The translations under genes were made by a program, and so were the position numbers. The notes beneath the pieces are model-generated. The model saw nothing but the letters and a program-made list of their open reading frames with translations. It was not told where the DNA came from and ran no database searches. 64,000 bases of DNA. Source: Sphingomonas aerophila (GTDB lineage: Bacteria > Pseudomonadota > Alphaproteobacteria > Sphingomonadales > Sphingomonadaceae). The stretch covers positions 1-64,000 of the forward strand of contig NZ_JACIJK010000003.1 of the NCBI RefSeq assembly GCF_014199305.1, written 5' to 3'. This document shows, piece after piece, positions 6,272 through 15,872 of this stretch (the stretch's first letter is position 1; each line of letters begins with the position of its first letter).

Positions 6272-6712
6272 ATGCGACGTTGGTTTGTGCTTTTCGCGAC
6301 TGTGGGAGCTTCGGCCGCCATGATATCCTGTAGCGGTGCGGTAAGCCCGCCGCTCCCGCCCTTGGCGATGGGAGCCTTGACCACTGGCGGGAGCACCTCG
6401 TTGTGCGAGCCCAGTTCCGGACCGGGCTCTACGCCTGCCACAGCGTCTCACTCACCAGAGATAAATCTGCGGCTCGTCCGAGACTTTCCACCGGGATCAC
6501 CCGCTGTTTTACTGCGACGTTCGCTCGTTCGGCAGGGCTTCAAGTTGGACGGCTTCTGCTCGCCGGACCGCAGCGTTAATTTGGCTGAGTTTCGCCAGCG
6601 CGGGGGGAATGGGATCACCGCGATGCCAGCTTTCGTGACCGTTTACTGGAAAGAAGACGGCGCGGCTCGGCTTGTTTGGGCAACCGGCGACATCGCGTTC
6701 ACCGGCCTGTAG
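6272..6712 (+). CDS. Putative lipoprotein, 146 aa
   Basis: ATG 6272 begins a 146-residue protein with a short basic N-terminus, a hydrophobic stretch and a possible lipobox ending at Cys20 (ASAAMISC). A Pro/Ser/Gly-rich linker leads to a folded domain: EINLRLVRDFPPGSPAVLL, RQGFKLDGFCSP, and a C-terminal strand region AFVTVYWKEDGAARLVWATG. The linker-plus-domain layout fits an outer-membrane or periplasmic lipoprotein. No family is recognised. It is the last gene of the array; the repeat fragment at 6735 follows it. Confidence 0.55.
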   Translation: MRRWFVLFATVGASAAMISCSGAVSPPLPPLAMGALTTGGSTSLCEPSSGPGSTPATASHSPEINLRLVRDFPPGSPAVLLRRSLVRQGFKLDGFCSPDRSVNLAEFRQRGGNGITAMPAFVTVYWKEDGAARLVWATGDIAFTGL

Positions 6713-6734
6713 CGTCTGCTTTAGCGTCAGCGCG

Positions 6735-6760
6735 CCCGAAAGCTGCCGGACCGCTTGCCG
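6735..6760 (+). repeat. Last fragment of the array repeat
   Basis: CCGAAAGCTGCCGGACCGCT matches the left module of the repeat. No further copies were noticed to the right, so this marks the right limit of the accessory array. Confidence 0.5.
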
Positions 6761-6813
6761 AGGCGGGCCAGGCAGCGAGACGTCCGGCCTTTTTCAACAG
6801 CCCCGGTCGTTTA

Positions 6814-7529
6814 CTAGTCGCTGCTGAGCAGCGTTGCATCCGCGCCGCCGCCCGGCCGGGGAGCGGCATGCACGACAAAGCGGCGCCGGCCAAGCGCGCC
6901 CGTCAACAGGTGCCGGCCCTGATCCTCGCCATGGTCGAACGCCAGACGGTCGCCGCGCGCGCGGGTAAAGAACCAGTCGATCACCCGGTCGGCCGGCGTC
7001 GCTGTCGCAAAGCTGACACACGCAGGTCGCATCCCGGCACGTCGGTTCCCGCCGCTTCCACGACGCGTGCGCCAGTGGGCAGGGGAAGGGTGGCCGGCAG
7101 CCGCTCGGCCCAGCCAGTGGCATAACGCAAGACCGCGACGCAGGCTGCGCTCGCGCGCTGACGCTCGGCAAAGGCGGCGAGGGTCAATGCCGACGCGGCA
7201 GCGGTGCAGCGAGGGCATTCGCCATTGGCTGCAGGCGCGTGCGCGAGCGCGGCAGGGTCGACCTTGTCCGCGACCATGCCGAGCGCGTCGGGTGGTATCG
7301 ACATCGGTTCCGGCGCGGGTGGCGGACGGATGGCGTCGATGTTGGAGAGTTGGCCAAGGGCGGGGTCGATCATGATCGGCGCGTTGATCGCCGCCGCAAT
7401 GGCGGGGTCGCCGATGCGGGCTCCCGGGCTGTCGCCTGGCCTGTCGGACGGCACCTGGTTGCCGGAACACGCTACCAGCAGCAGGCTGGCGGTTAGGATG
7501 CATCGGGGCAGGAGTGGCGCGCGGACCAT
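6814..7529 (-). pseudogene. Lipoprotein gene with a frameshift near the 3' end
   Basis: The minus-strand frame from ATG 7527-7529 encodes a lipoprotein: signal peptide CILTASLLLVAC with lipobox Cys, a Pro-rich region (IRPPPAPEPMSIPPDAL), then CPRCTAAASALTLAAFAERQ and LRYATGWAERLPATLPLP. Sense is lost after VPGCDLRV near 7,025. One base away the frame resumes as SFATATPADRVIDWFFTRAR and ends GGGADATLLSSD at 6814. Adding one base would give a continuous protein of about 238 residues. The remaining motifs (CPRC pair, C-terminal strand region) are not a family I know. Either a real lesion or a single-base sequencing error. Confidence 0.6.
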
Positions 7530-7616
7530 GCGGCCCCATGCCACGGCATCATTTAACGGGCGGTTGCGCGGGCGAACGGTGTTGCGATCGGGGCGGGGCC
7601 GGGCCACTTGGCTGGT

Positions 7617-7838
7617 ATGGCCAACATCCTCTCCATCCTGATCGGTCTTGTCGCACTGTTGCTCGGGATCGTGCCGTTCCTGCCGTTCATGGCTTGGGGA
7701 TACTGGTTCGTGACCCCGATCACGCTGGTTGGTGCCGCTGTAGGCGCGCTGTCGCGCCACCGGTCGGGGCGCAACCTGAACCTGCTGCTGGCGATCATCT
7801 TCGCTATCCGCCTGGCCCTGGGCGGCGGCTTCATCTGA
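7617..7838 (+). CDS. Small integral membrane protein, 73 aa
   Basis: ATG 7617 opens a 73-residue, almost entirely hydrophobic protein with about three helices: ILSILIGLVALLLGIVPFLP, WGYWFVTPITLVGAAVGAL and LNLLLAIIFAIRLALGGGF. A loop with Arg/His (SRHRSGRN) separates the second and third. The length and layout are common for uncharacterised inner-membrane proteins in sphingomonads. A TTG at 7608 is an alternative start. A hairpin terminator begins six bases after the stop codon. Confidence 0.65.
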   Translation: MANILSILIGLVALLLGIVPFLPFMAWGYWFVTPITLVGAAVGALSRHRSGRNLNLLLAIIFAIRLALGGGFI

Positions 7839-7843
7839 CACGA

Positions 7844-7876
7844 GAAAGGGGCCCGACCATCGGCCGAGCCCCTTTC
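7844..7876. terminator. Bidirectional hairpin terminator
   Basis: GAAAGGGGC (7844-7852) pairs perfectly with GCCCCTTTC (7868-7876). It lies between two convergent genes and has A- and T-rich stem bases on both sides, so it could serve both. Confidence 0.7.
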
Positions 7877-7896
7877 CGCGCGACGAACTGAAAGTC

Positions 7897-8379
7897 TTAG
7901 CGGCAGCGTACCTGGCCGCGGTCGACCGACTGGCCGAGCAGCGCGCCACCACCGGCGCCTACCAGCGTACCGAGCAGTTCCGAGCGGCCATTGGTCAGCG
8001 CATTACCGAGCAACCCACCCGCGATGCCGCCGATGATCAGGCCAGTGGTGCCGTCATTGCGGCGGCAATAATAGCGGCCGTTCGACCCGCGATAGATGCG
8101 GTCGTTACGGCTGAGGCGACGCTGCTGGTAATAGCGACCATCCCGGTAATAGCGATCCGCGAAGTACGCGCGCTGACCTGGCTCATTCCGGTTGTAGTCA
8201 TAGGACCGGTAACGACGAAAATCATTGCGGCCGTCGCGCCGGTCATCTCGGCGGTCGTTGCGGTCGTCGCGCCGATCCTGGCGATAGTCGCGGCGGTCTT
8301 CGCGATAGGATTGGGCGGCTGCCGGGAATCCGGCGAGCGTGGTGGCCGCCAGCACGGCGGACAAGATTGATTTACGCAT
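7897..8379 (-). CDS. Secreted glycine-zipper protein with Arg/Asp repeats
   Basis: A 160-residue protein with a clear signal peptide (MRKSILSAVLAATTLAG, cut after AAA). A very polar segment rich in repeated RRD/RDD/DRR units follows (about residues 24-60), then a Tyr/Arg-rich region, and a C-terminal glycine zipper (TGLIIGGIAGGLLGNAL and LGTLVGAGGGALLGQSV) ending in CR. The two cysteines (YYCRRNDGTTG and QVRCR) may form a disulfide. Glycine-zipper (17 kDa antigen/2TM type) proteins sit at the outer membrane. The next gene upstream encodes a shorter version of the same fold. Confidence 0.75.
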   Translation of the reverse strand: MRKSILSAVLAATTLAGFPAAAQSYREDRRDYRQDRRDDRNDRRDDRRDGRNDFRRYRSYDYNRNEPGQRAYFADRYYRDGRYYQQRRLSRNDRIYRGSNGRYYCRRNDGTTGLIIGGIAGGLLGNALTNGRSELLGTLVGAGGGALLGQSVDRGQVRCR

Positions 8380-8475
8380 CAGCTACTCCTCCCATGAGGG
8401 CGCCGGGAGCGTTGGTTCCCTGCGCCGTCGAGGCCAGGTTGGCGGGGCGGCACGGTGCCACCCCGCCAGCCGGCA

Positions 8476-8784
8476 TTAGCGGCAGCGACGCTTGCTGGAG
8501 CCGCGGTCGATCTCACGGCCCGCCAGCGCGCCCGCTGCGGCGCCGCCCAGCGTCCCAATGGTGCGATCGCCACGCGTGTCGATCGTACGGCCGAGCAGGG
8601 CGCCAGCGACGCCGCCGACGACCAGGCCGGTGGTGCCATCCGCCTTGCGGCAACGCGTGCGGCCGCGATCGTCGCGCCACTCGCGATACTTGTAGCGGCG
8701 CTGTGCGTCAGCGGCGGTCACCGGCAGAACAAGCGTCGGGGCAACCATCGCGGCACAACCCAGTGCAAGCATCATCTTACGCAT
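8476..8784 (-). CDS. Secreted glycine-zipper protein, short paralogue
   Basis: A 102-residue protein from ATG 8782-8784 with a signal peptide (MRKMMLALGCAAMVAPTLVL). It then has KYREWRDDRGRTRCRKADGT and a glycine zipper (GLVVGGVAGALLGRTI and IGTLGGAAAGALAGREI) ending in RRCR. It shares the C-terminal half of the neighbouring protein at 7897-8379, including the Cys-GTTGL entry and terminal CR, but lacks its charged repeat. The pair looks like an old tandem duplication. It is probably envelope-associated. An upstream start at 8811 is open but puts nine extra residues before the signal peptide. Confidence 0.75.
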   Translation of the reverse strand: MRKMMLALGCAAMVAPTLVLPVTAADAQRRYKYREWRDDRGRTRCRKADGTTGLVVGGVAGALLGRTIDTRGDRTIGTLGGAAAGALAGREIDRGSSKRRCR

Positions 8785-8937
8785 CACATCGCTCCATTTG
8801 TTTCCAAACACTGCGGGGGTAACGTCGCGGCTCGCGCGGGGGTTGCATGAACCGCAAACAACGTTTCGTTCAGATAACGACAGGGTTGGGCGGAGCGGCC
8901 TTGCCCGGCCTGGCGCAGGCGTTCATTCACCGGTCCG

Positions 8938-9567
8938 ATGTTGCATCCTGCCGCCATCCTTCCCGCCTTTGCGCCATGGTTCGACCTCGCCGGGCTTGCG
9001 GTGTTCGCGGCGTCGGGCGCGCTGGCGGCGGCGCGCGCCGGGCAGACGGCAGTCACGCTCGCCTTTTTCGCCCTGGTAACGGGTGTCGGTGGGGGGACAC
9101 TGCGCGACCTGCTGATCGGCGCGCCGGTGTTCTGGGTTCACGACGCACGGGCGGCGGCGGTGTGCCTGGCGGCGGCGGCGGCGATCTGGGCCACGCCAGA
9201 GCGTTGGTGGCGGGGGCAGGCACTGGACTGGTTCGACGCGGTGGGCCTTGCGGCCTATGCCGTGTTCGGGGCCGCAAAGGCGCTGCGCTATGACGTGCCG
9301 CCGGTGCCAGCCTTTGTCATGGGCGTGGTCACCGCCTGCGTTGGCGGCATCGTGCGCGACGTGTTGGCGGGCGAGCCGTCCATCCTGATGCGGCCCGAAC
9401 TTTACGTCACCGCCGCGGCGCTTGCCTCCGCAACCCATGTCGGGCTGGTCGCGGCGGGTGTTCCGGTGGGGATCGCGGCCGGGATCGCGGCGGCAGCGGG
9501 CTTCGCCTTGCGCGCGGCGGCCATTCGCTGGCGCCTGGCGCTGCCGGCGTATCCGGGGCGGCGCTGA
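8938..9567 (+). CDS. TRIC-type (UPF0126) cation channel protein
   Basis: A 209-residue membrane protein of about seven helices made of two similar three-helix halves. Each half has a glycine-rich kinked helix: ALVTGVGGGTLRDLLIG in the first and GVVTACVGGIVRDVLAGEPS in the second. The GGG/GG-x-(V/L)RD motif pair is the signature of bacterial UPF0126/YicG proteins, now grouped with trimeric intracellular cation channels. Length and topology fit the family. Expected in the inner membrane as a trimer; the transported ion in this organism is unknown. It converges on the acetyltransferase gene seven bases away. Confidence 0.9.
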   Translation: MLHPAAILPAFAPWFDLAGLAVFAASGALAAARAGQTAVTLAFFALVTGVGGGTLRDLLIGAPVFWVHDARAAAVCLAAAAAIWATPERWWRGQALDWFDAVGLAAYAVFGAAKALRYDVPPVPAFVMGVVTACVGGIVRDVLAGEPSILMRPELYVTAAALASATHVGLVAAGVPVGIAAGIAAAAGFALRAAAIRWRLALPAYPGRR

Positions 9568-9573
9568 GGCGGG

Positions 9574-10131
9574 TCAGGGTTCGAGGACGAGCAGGCCGGT
9601 GACGGGCAGCGGCTCGGCCGGGGGCAGGGCCGCAGGCGCCAGGGCCCGCTGCCAATAGCCCACATCGGCCCATTGCCCCAGCTTGTACCCCACCGCCGCC
9701 AGGGTGCCGGCATGAACAAAGCCCAGCGTTTCATGTAGCGCGACCGAGCCGGGATTGGGTAGCGCGATCGCGCCGATCGCCTGGGTGAAGCCCTGCCGGG
9801 TCAGGGTTGCGATGAGCGCTTCATAGAGCTGCCGCCCGATCCCGCGGCGGTGGGCATGACTAGCCAGATAAATAGTTGTTTCGACTGTCCAGCGATAAGC
9901 CTCCCGCTCACGGAAGCGCCCGGCATAGGCGTAGCCGAGCACCGCGCCGTCCGGTCCCTCCGTGGCGACCAGCCACGGGTAAAGCTCGCCCGCGGACGCC
10001 ATCCGCGCCGCCATGATCGCCGCATCGGGAGCCTCCAGCTCAAACGATGCGATGCCGGCCGTCACATGCGGCGCATAGATGGCGGCGATCGCGCCCGCGT
10101 CGTCCGGCGTCGCGGCGCGCAAGGCGATCAC
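9574..10131 (-). CDS. GNAT-family N-acetyltransferase, phosphinothricin-acetyltransferase type
   Basis: A 185-residue GNAT protein. The opening MIALRAATPDDAGAIAAIY, then VTAGIASFELEAP, YAYAGRFREREAYRWTVET, and the acetyl-CoA loop HRRGIGRQLYEALI follow the Pat/Bar/YwnH subfamily, which acetylates amino groups of small molecules such as phosphinothricin or methionine sulfoximine. The late motif PNPGSVALHETLGFVHAGTL also fits. The real substrate cannot be told from sequence. It lies three bases downstream of sppA on the same strand, so the two may be cotranscribed. Confidence 0.85.
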   Translation of the reverse strand: MIALRAATPDDAGAIAAIYAPHVTAGIASFELEAPDAAIMAARMASAGELYPWLVATEGPDGAVLGYAYAGRFREREAYRWTVETTIYLASHAHRRGIGRQLYEALIATLTRQGFTQAIGAIALPNPGSVALHETLGFVHAGTLAAVGYKLGQWADVGYWQRALAPAALPPAEPLPVTGLLVLEP

Positions 10132-10134
10132 CGG

Positions 10135-12012
10135 TCAGAAGCCGAGGCGGGAGAGCAGCAATTGCGTCAGCCCGACATCCTCGGCGCTGGGCGTTGCGGG
10201 GGCGATGGCCGCGCATTCCAGGCAGCGTGCCTGCACCGCCGCGCCGGTCGCGAGCCGCCGCGCATCGCCGACCGCCTGGATCAGCGCGGCGCGTCGCATG
10301 GTCGACAGGCGGCTGAACGCGTCGCCCGCGCCCGCATCGTCGTCGCGGTTGCGATCGGCAAAGGCGCGGGCGAACTGTTCAAAGGCGCCCGGCTTCTTTT
10401 CCAGATATTCGGCATGGACCTTGGCGGGATCGAGTTTGGCGCGTTTTGCTGCTTCAGCGATGGCATCCGACAGGGTCCCGAAACGGTCCACCAGCCCGAT
10501 CTGGCGCGCGGTGCCGCCGTCCCACACGCGACCCTGGCCGATCTCGTCCACCCGCGCGGGGGTCATGCGCCGCGCCTGTGCTACCCGGCTGATGAACTGG
10601 CGATAGCCGCCCTCGATCCCCGCCTGGAACAGCTTGTCGACGATCGGAGTGGTGCCGGCCATGATGTCGGGCTGGCCCGACAGGGCGGTGGTGCGAACGC
10701 CGTCGCTGGTCAGTCCAACCTTGGCCAACGCCTTTTCAAAAGTCGGGACGATGCCGAAAATCCCGATCGAGCCGGTGATCGTAGACGGCTCCGCGAAGAT
10801 CGTATCGCCCGCGGTGGCGACCCAATAGCCGCCCGATGCCGCGACCGACCCCATCGAGATGACAACCGGTAGCCCACGCTTCTTGGCCTGCATCACCGCA
10901 TCGCGGATCTGTTCGGAGGCAAGGGCGGATCCCCCGGGCGAATCGACGCGAACCACCAGCGCCTTCAGGTTCTTTTCCGCCAGACCCTTCAGCATCAGCT
11001 GGACCAGCGTTTCGCCACCAGCGGTGCCAGCCGGCGCCTTGCCGTCGACGATGTCGCCCGCGACCGTCAACACGCCGACCGCGTCGCCCGCAGTCGGCAG
11101 CGGGTGGGCGGCAACATAGTTGTCGTAGGTGATCTTGTTGAACCAGCCCGCTGGCCGCTTAGCATCGCCACCGGCAATCTGCGCGACGCGCTGGCCAAAG
11201 GCGATGCGATCGCCAAGCTTGTCGACCACGCCGGTTTGCAGGTCGGCCTTGGCGAAATCACCCGCGGTGCGGGCGACCAATTGGGCGGGATCGGTCAGCC
11301 AGGCCGCGATCTGCGCCTTGGGCCGGGCATGGGAGACCGCCTGCTTCCAGTTCTCGAATAGCGAGCCGTAGAGTGCGGTCGCTGCCGCGCGTGCATCCGG
11401 GCTCTGGTCGGCACGGGTATAGGGTTCGACGAACGACTTGTAGCGGCCGACACGGTACACGTGAACGTTGACGCCCAGCTTGTCGATCAGCCCCTTGTAA
11501 TAGAGCGTGGTGCCGCCCGGCCCGGTGAACAGCGTCTGCCCCAGCGGGTGCATCCAGATCTCGGAAGCGTTGGCCGCGATGCGATAGCCAGCGTCGGTAT
11601 AGCCGTTGGAGAAGGCGAGCACCGGCTTGCCGCCCGCGCGAACCCGGGCCAGCGCCTCGCCCACTTCGTTCAGCGCCGCCGGATAACCGCCGCCAAAGCC
11701 GTCAAGGTCAACCACCACCGCCTTGACGCGAGTATCGTCGCGCGCGGCATCGATCGTGCGGACCACGTCGCGCAGGCGGAACTGGCGGGGGCCCGCATTG
11801 CCCGCCAGGGTCGCAAAGGCCTGTGCCTCGGCCGGCTGCTCGACGATGGTGCCGTCCAGGTCCAGGACCAGTGCCCCGTTCGTGATCGCGGCAGGATTTG
11901 GCCGGGCGTTCAGCGCCGCGTAGAGGAGGCCAAAGAACAACAACATCGCAATCAGGACGAGACCGTCCTTGATCGCCACCAACAGCTTCCACGCACCCCG
12001 AACCAGCTTCAC
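10135..12012 (-). CDS. sppA: Signal peptide peptidase SppA, 67K type
   Basis: From GTG 12010-12012 a 625-residue protein is encoded, the usual length of the long (two-domain) SppA. An N-terminal membrane helix (around LVLIAMLLFFGLLYAAL) anchors two tandem S49 domains. The general-base lysine is visible in VGRYKSFVEPYTR in the first domain, and the nucleophile serine in SMGSVAASGGYW in the second. VDSPGG and the TGSIGIFG motif are also present. The enzyme degrades cleaved signal peptides in the inner membrane. The frame is open far upstream (to 13011) but that part is antisense to the MATE gene. Two cysteines near the C-terminus (ARCLECAAI) are an unusual addition. Confidence 0.9.
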   Translation of the reverse strand: MKLVRGAWKLLVAIKDGLVLIAMLLFFGLLYAALNARPNPAAITNGALVLDLDGTIVEQPAEAQAFATLAGNAGPRQFRLRDVVRTIDAARDDTRVKAVVVDLDGFGGGYPAALNEVGEALARVRAGGKPVLAFSNGYTDAGYRIAANASEIWMHPLGQTLFTGPGGTTLYYKGLIDKLGVNVHVYRVGRYKSFVEPYTRADQSPDARAAATALYGSLFENWKQAVSHARPKAQIAAWLTDPAQLVARTAGDFAKADLQTGVVDKLGDRIAFGQRVAQIAGGDAKRPAGWFNKITYDNYVAAHPLPTAGDAVGVLTVAGDIVDGKAPAGTAGGETLVQLMLKGLAEKNLKALVVRVDSPGGSALASEQIRDAVMQAKKRGLPVVISMGSVAASGGYWVATAGDTIFAEPSTITGSIGIFGIVPTFEKALAKVGLTSDGVRTTALSGQPDIMAGTTPIVDKLFQAGIEGGYRQFISRVAQARRMTPARVDEIGQGRVWDGGTARQIGLVDRFGTLSDAIAEAAKRAKLDPAKVHAEYLEKKPGAFEQFARAFADRNRDDDAGAGDAFSRLSTMRRAALIQAVGDARRLATGAAVQARCLECAAIAPATPSAEDVGLTQLLLSRLGF

Positions 12013-12074
12013 CCGCGTCGCTCCACGACCTGCATCATGCGTCAGGGCTAAAGCATGGTTGAACAAGGAGCAAT

Positions 12075-12102
12075 GCCCTGTATTAATCCGGTAATACAGG
12101 GC
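12075..12102. promoter_or_regulatory. Perfect 11-bp inverted repeat between divergent genes
   Basis: GCCCTGTATTA (12075-12085) and TAATACAGGGC (12092-12102) are perfect inverted copies with a six-base centre. It lies 62 bases upstream of the sppA start and 42 bases upstream of the MATE start. Its AT-rich inner half and short centre suit a dimeric repressor operator (TetR or MarR style), but no regulator gene is adjacent. A cruciform or transcript hairpin is the alternative. Confidence 0.5.
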
Positions 12103-12144
12103 GAGGCTTTCCTTGGCCGCCGGACCTGCTAGCGACGCGGGGCC

Positions 12145-13554
12145 ATGTCCGCGCCCGCCGCCCTGATGCCGCTCGCCGGTCCCAAGCCCGCCACCTGGCC
12201 GGATGAAATGCGCGCGCTGGTCGCGCTCGCTGCGCCGCTGGTCGGCGGCAACCTGCTGCAGATGGCGATCTATTCCGTCGATGTGCTGTTCGTGGCGCAC
12301 TTGGGCCAGGTTGCCTTCGCCTCCGCGACGCTGGGCGTGTACCTGTATTCGCTGTTCATGTGGGCGCTGTCCGGCATGGTCGGCGCGGCGGCCGCGCTGA
12401 TCGCGGCGGAGCTTGGCCGGCGGCGCCATGCGGTGCGCGAAGTGCGGCGCTCGTTTCGCATGGCGATGTGGCTGTGCGTGATGGCGGGGATACCTGCCAT
12501 GCTTCTGTTGTGGCACGGCGAATGGCTGTTCACCCTCGCGCGTCAGGACCCGCGCGTGGCGGCGGAGGGTGGCCGGTTCCTGCGCGTGCTGTTCGTCGCG
12601 ATGGTGCCGGCGCTGGTCAGCACCGTGATGCGCCAGACGGTCGCGGCGCTGGGCAAGCCCGGTTATGCCATGCTGGTCAATGGCGTGGCGCTGGGCTTGT
12701 CCTTGCTTGCCAACTGGGCGCTGGTGTTCGGGCATCTCGGCCTGCCCGCTCTCGGGCTGATCGGGTCGGCGCTGGCCAGTGTGATCACCAGCATCGCGAT
12801 CATGATCGCCTATGTTGCCATCCTGCTGCGCGATCGGCGCATTCGCCGGTACCGGCTGCTGGGGCGTTGGTGGCGCAGCGACTGGGAGCGGCTGGGCGAG
12901 CTTGTCCGGCTGGGCGTGCCGATCGCGCTGACGCTGATCTTTGAGGCCGGGCTGTTTGGCGGGGCCGGGTTCCTGATGGGGCTGATCGGCGTCACGGAGG
13001 TCGCCGCCCACGCGGTGGCGCTGAACCTTGCATCCTTCACCTTTCAGGTCGCGATGGGGGTGGGGCAGGCTGCGACGATCCGCGTCGGCATGGCCTTTGG
13101 CGCGCAGGACCGGGAATGGGTCGCACGGGCGGGGTGGACGGCGCTGGTGCTCGGCACCGGGTTCATGGGGCTGACCGCGCTGGTGATGGCATCGGTGCCG
13201 CGGCCGTTCATCGGCATCTACCTTGACCTTGCCGACCCCGCCAATGCGCGTGCGATCGCGCTGGCGGTGCAGTTCCTGATCCTGGCCGCGGCATTCCAGC
13301 TGTTCGACGGGGCACAGGCGGTCGCCGCGGGCATCCTGCGCGGGCTTCAGGATACTCGGGTGCCGATGTTGTTCGCCCTTGCAAGCTACTGGATCGTCGG
13401 GTTCGGTGTCGCGGTCTGGCTGGGGTTCGGGGCAGGGTGGAACGGGGTCGGCATCTGGATCGGCCTGCTCGCCGGGCTGGTGGTGGCGTCAGGCGCGCTG
13501 GTGAGCCGCTGGACCATGCGCGGGCGATTGAACCTGATGGCACGCACGATCTGA
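12145..13554 (+). CDS. MATE family efflux transporter
   Basis: A 469-residue integral membrane protein with about twelve helices in two six-helix bundles. The first bundle opens with LAAPLVGGNLLQMAIYSVDV and the second with LGVPIALTLIFEAGLF. The motifs VDVLFVAHLGQVAFASATLG and the mid-protein GVTEVAAHAVALNLASFTF are typical of NorM/DinF-type multidrug and toxic compound extrusion proteins, which export cations or antibiotics using a Na+ or H+ gradient. Length is normal. The gene is divergent from sppA across a spacer with a perfect inverted repeat that could control it. Confidence 0.9.
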   Translation: MSAPAALMPLAGPKPATWPDEMRALVALAAPLVGGNLLQMAIYSVDVLFVAHLGQVAFASATLGVYLYSLFMWALSGMVGAAAALIAAELGRRRHAVREVRRSFRMAMWLCVMAGIPAMLLLWHGEWLFTLARQDPRVAAEGGRFLRVLFVAMVPALVSTVMRQTVAALGKPGYAMLVNGVALGLSLLANWALVFGHLGLPALGLIGSALASVITSIAIMIAYVAILLRDRRIRRYRLLGRWWRSDWERLGELVRLGVPIALTLIFEAGLFGGAGFLMGLIGVTEVAAHAVALNLASFTFQVAMGVGQAATIRVGMAFGAQDREWVARAGWTALVLGTGFMGLTALVMASVPRPFIGIYLDLADPANARAIALAVQFLILAAAFQLFDGAQAVAAGILRGLQDTRVPMLFALASYWIVGFGVAVWLGFGAGWNGVGIWIGLLAGLVVASGALVSRWTMRGRLNLMARTI

Positions 13555-13584
13555 CATTTGGTTCATTTTTCTCGTGCCGTGCAG

Positions 13585-13613
13585 TTGACGACAGGCAGGA
13601 GCCGCCACATATC
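13585..13613 (+). promoter_or_regulatory. Probable sigma-70-type promoter of groES-groEL
   Basis: TTGACG (13585-13590) and CATATC (13608-13613) are separated by 17 bases. They stand just upstream of the CIRCE element, the standard layout for HrcA-controlled groE promoters. Confidence 0.6.
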
Positions 13614-13620
13614 CGGGCCG

Positions 13621-13647
13621 CTGGCACTCCGGATAACCGAGTGCCAA
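13621..13647. promoter_or_regulatory. CIRCE operator (HrcA binding site)
   Basis: CTGGCACTC (13621-13629), nine bases, then GAGTGCCAA (13639-13647). This is the CIRCE dyad with one mismatch in the outer bases relative to a perfect inverted repeat. HrcA represses groE through this element in many bacteria. The hrcA gene is not in the window. Confidence 0.9.
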
Positions 13648-13683
13648 ATTAGTGTCACACGACCTGAAAAGAGGGCTTCAGCA

Positions 13684-13971
13684 ATGAACTTTCGTCCGTT
13701 GCACGACCGCGTTCTCGTCCGCCGCGTTGAGGCGGAAGAGAAGACGGCCGGCGGGATCATCATTCCCGACACCGCCAAGGAAAAGCCGCAGGAAGGCGAA
13801 GTCGTCGCTGCCGGCACCGGTGCCCGCGCCGAAAACGGCACGATCACCCCGCTCGACGTCAAGGCTGGCGACCGCATCCTGTTCGGCAAGTGGTCGGGCA
13901 CCGAGGTCAAGGTCGATGGCGAAGACCTGCTCATCATGAAGGAGTCGGACATCCTGGGCATCATCGCCTGA
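13684..13971 (+). CDS. groES: Co-chaperonin GroES
   Basis: A 95-residue protein of the standard GroES length. It starts [20 protein letters not shown], carries the mobile-loop region [20 protein letters not shown], and ends [15 protein letters not shown]. It forms the seven-membered lid on the GroEL folding chamber in the cytoplasm. ATG 13684 is preceded by GAGGG. An upstream extension of the frame crosses the promoter and operator and is not used. The gene is first in the groES-groEL operon, 51 bases before groEL, under the CIRCE element. Confidence 0.97.
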   Translation: MNFRPLHDRVLVRRVEAEEKTAGGIIIPDTAKEKPQEGEVVAAGTGARAENGTITPLDVKAGDRILFGKWSGTEVKVDGEDLLIMKESDILGIIA

Positions 13972-14010
13972 GATCGTTCGGTTCTACAGTTTCTCCACTT
14001 ACACATCTGA

Positions 14011-15669
<1,659 letters not shown>

Positions 15670-15785
15670 TCCCGGACGGGGGCAGTCCGCTGCCCCCGAC
15701 ACGGAATCAGATTGGCCAGCCGGTCGGCTCCGCCGAACCGGTCTGACGTCTGGCAGCGGCTCCGCCGCTGTTGGCCCGATCCAAA

Positions 15786-15823
15786 GCAAGGGGCCGGTGG
15801 GATCATCCCGCCGGCCCTTTTGC
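15786..15823 (+). terminator. Terminator after groEL
   Basis: A long stem: GCAAGGGGCCGG plus TGGG pairs with CCCGCCGGCCCTTTTGC over a short ATCAT loop, with T residues in the right arm. It lies about 115 bases after groEL and before the next gene. Confidence 0.75.
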
Positions 15824-15872
15824 TTGCCGCTTTACCGCGCTGTTAACCAACCGGCGTGCAGGTTGCGCGCAG

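Noticed and set aside
278..6760. Integron attC sites as the explanation of the array
   Set aside because: The repeats lack the RYYYAAC/GTTRRRY core pair and no integron integrase is present in the window.
10135..13011. 958-codon version of the SppA gene
   Set aside because: The upstream third is antisense to the MATE transporter and has no SppA likeness. The GTG at 12010-12012 gives the family length.
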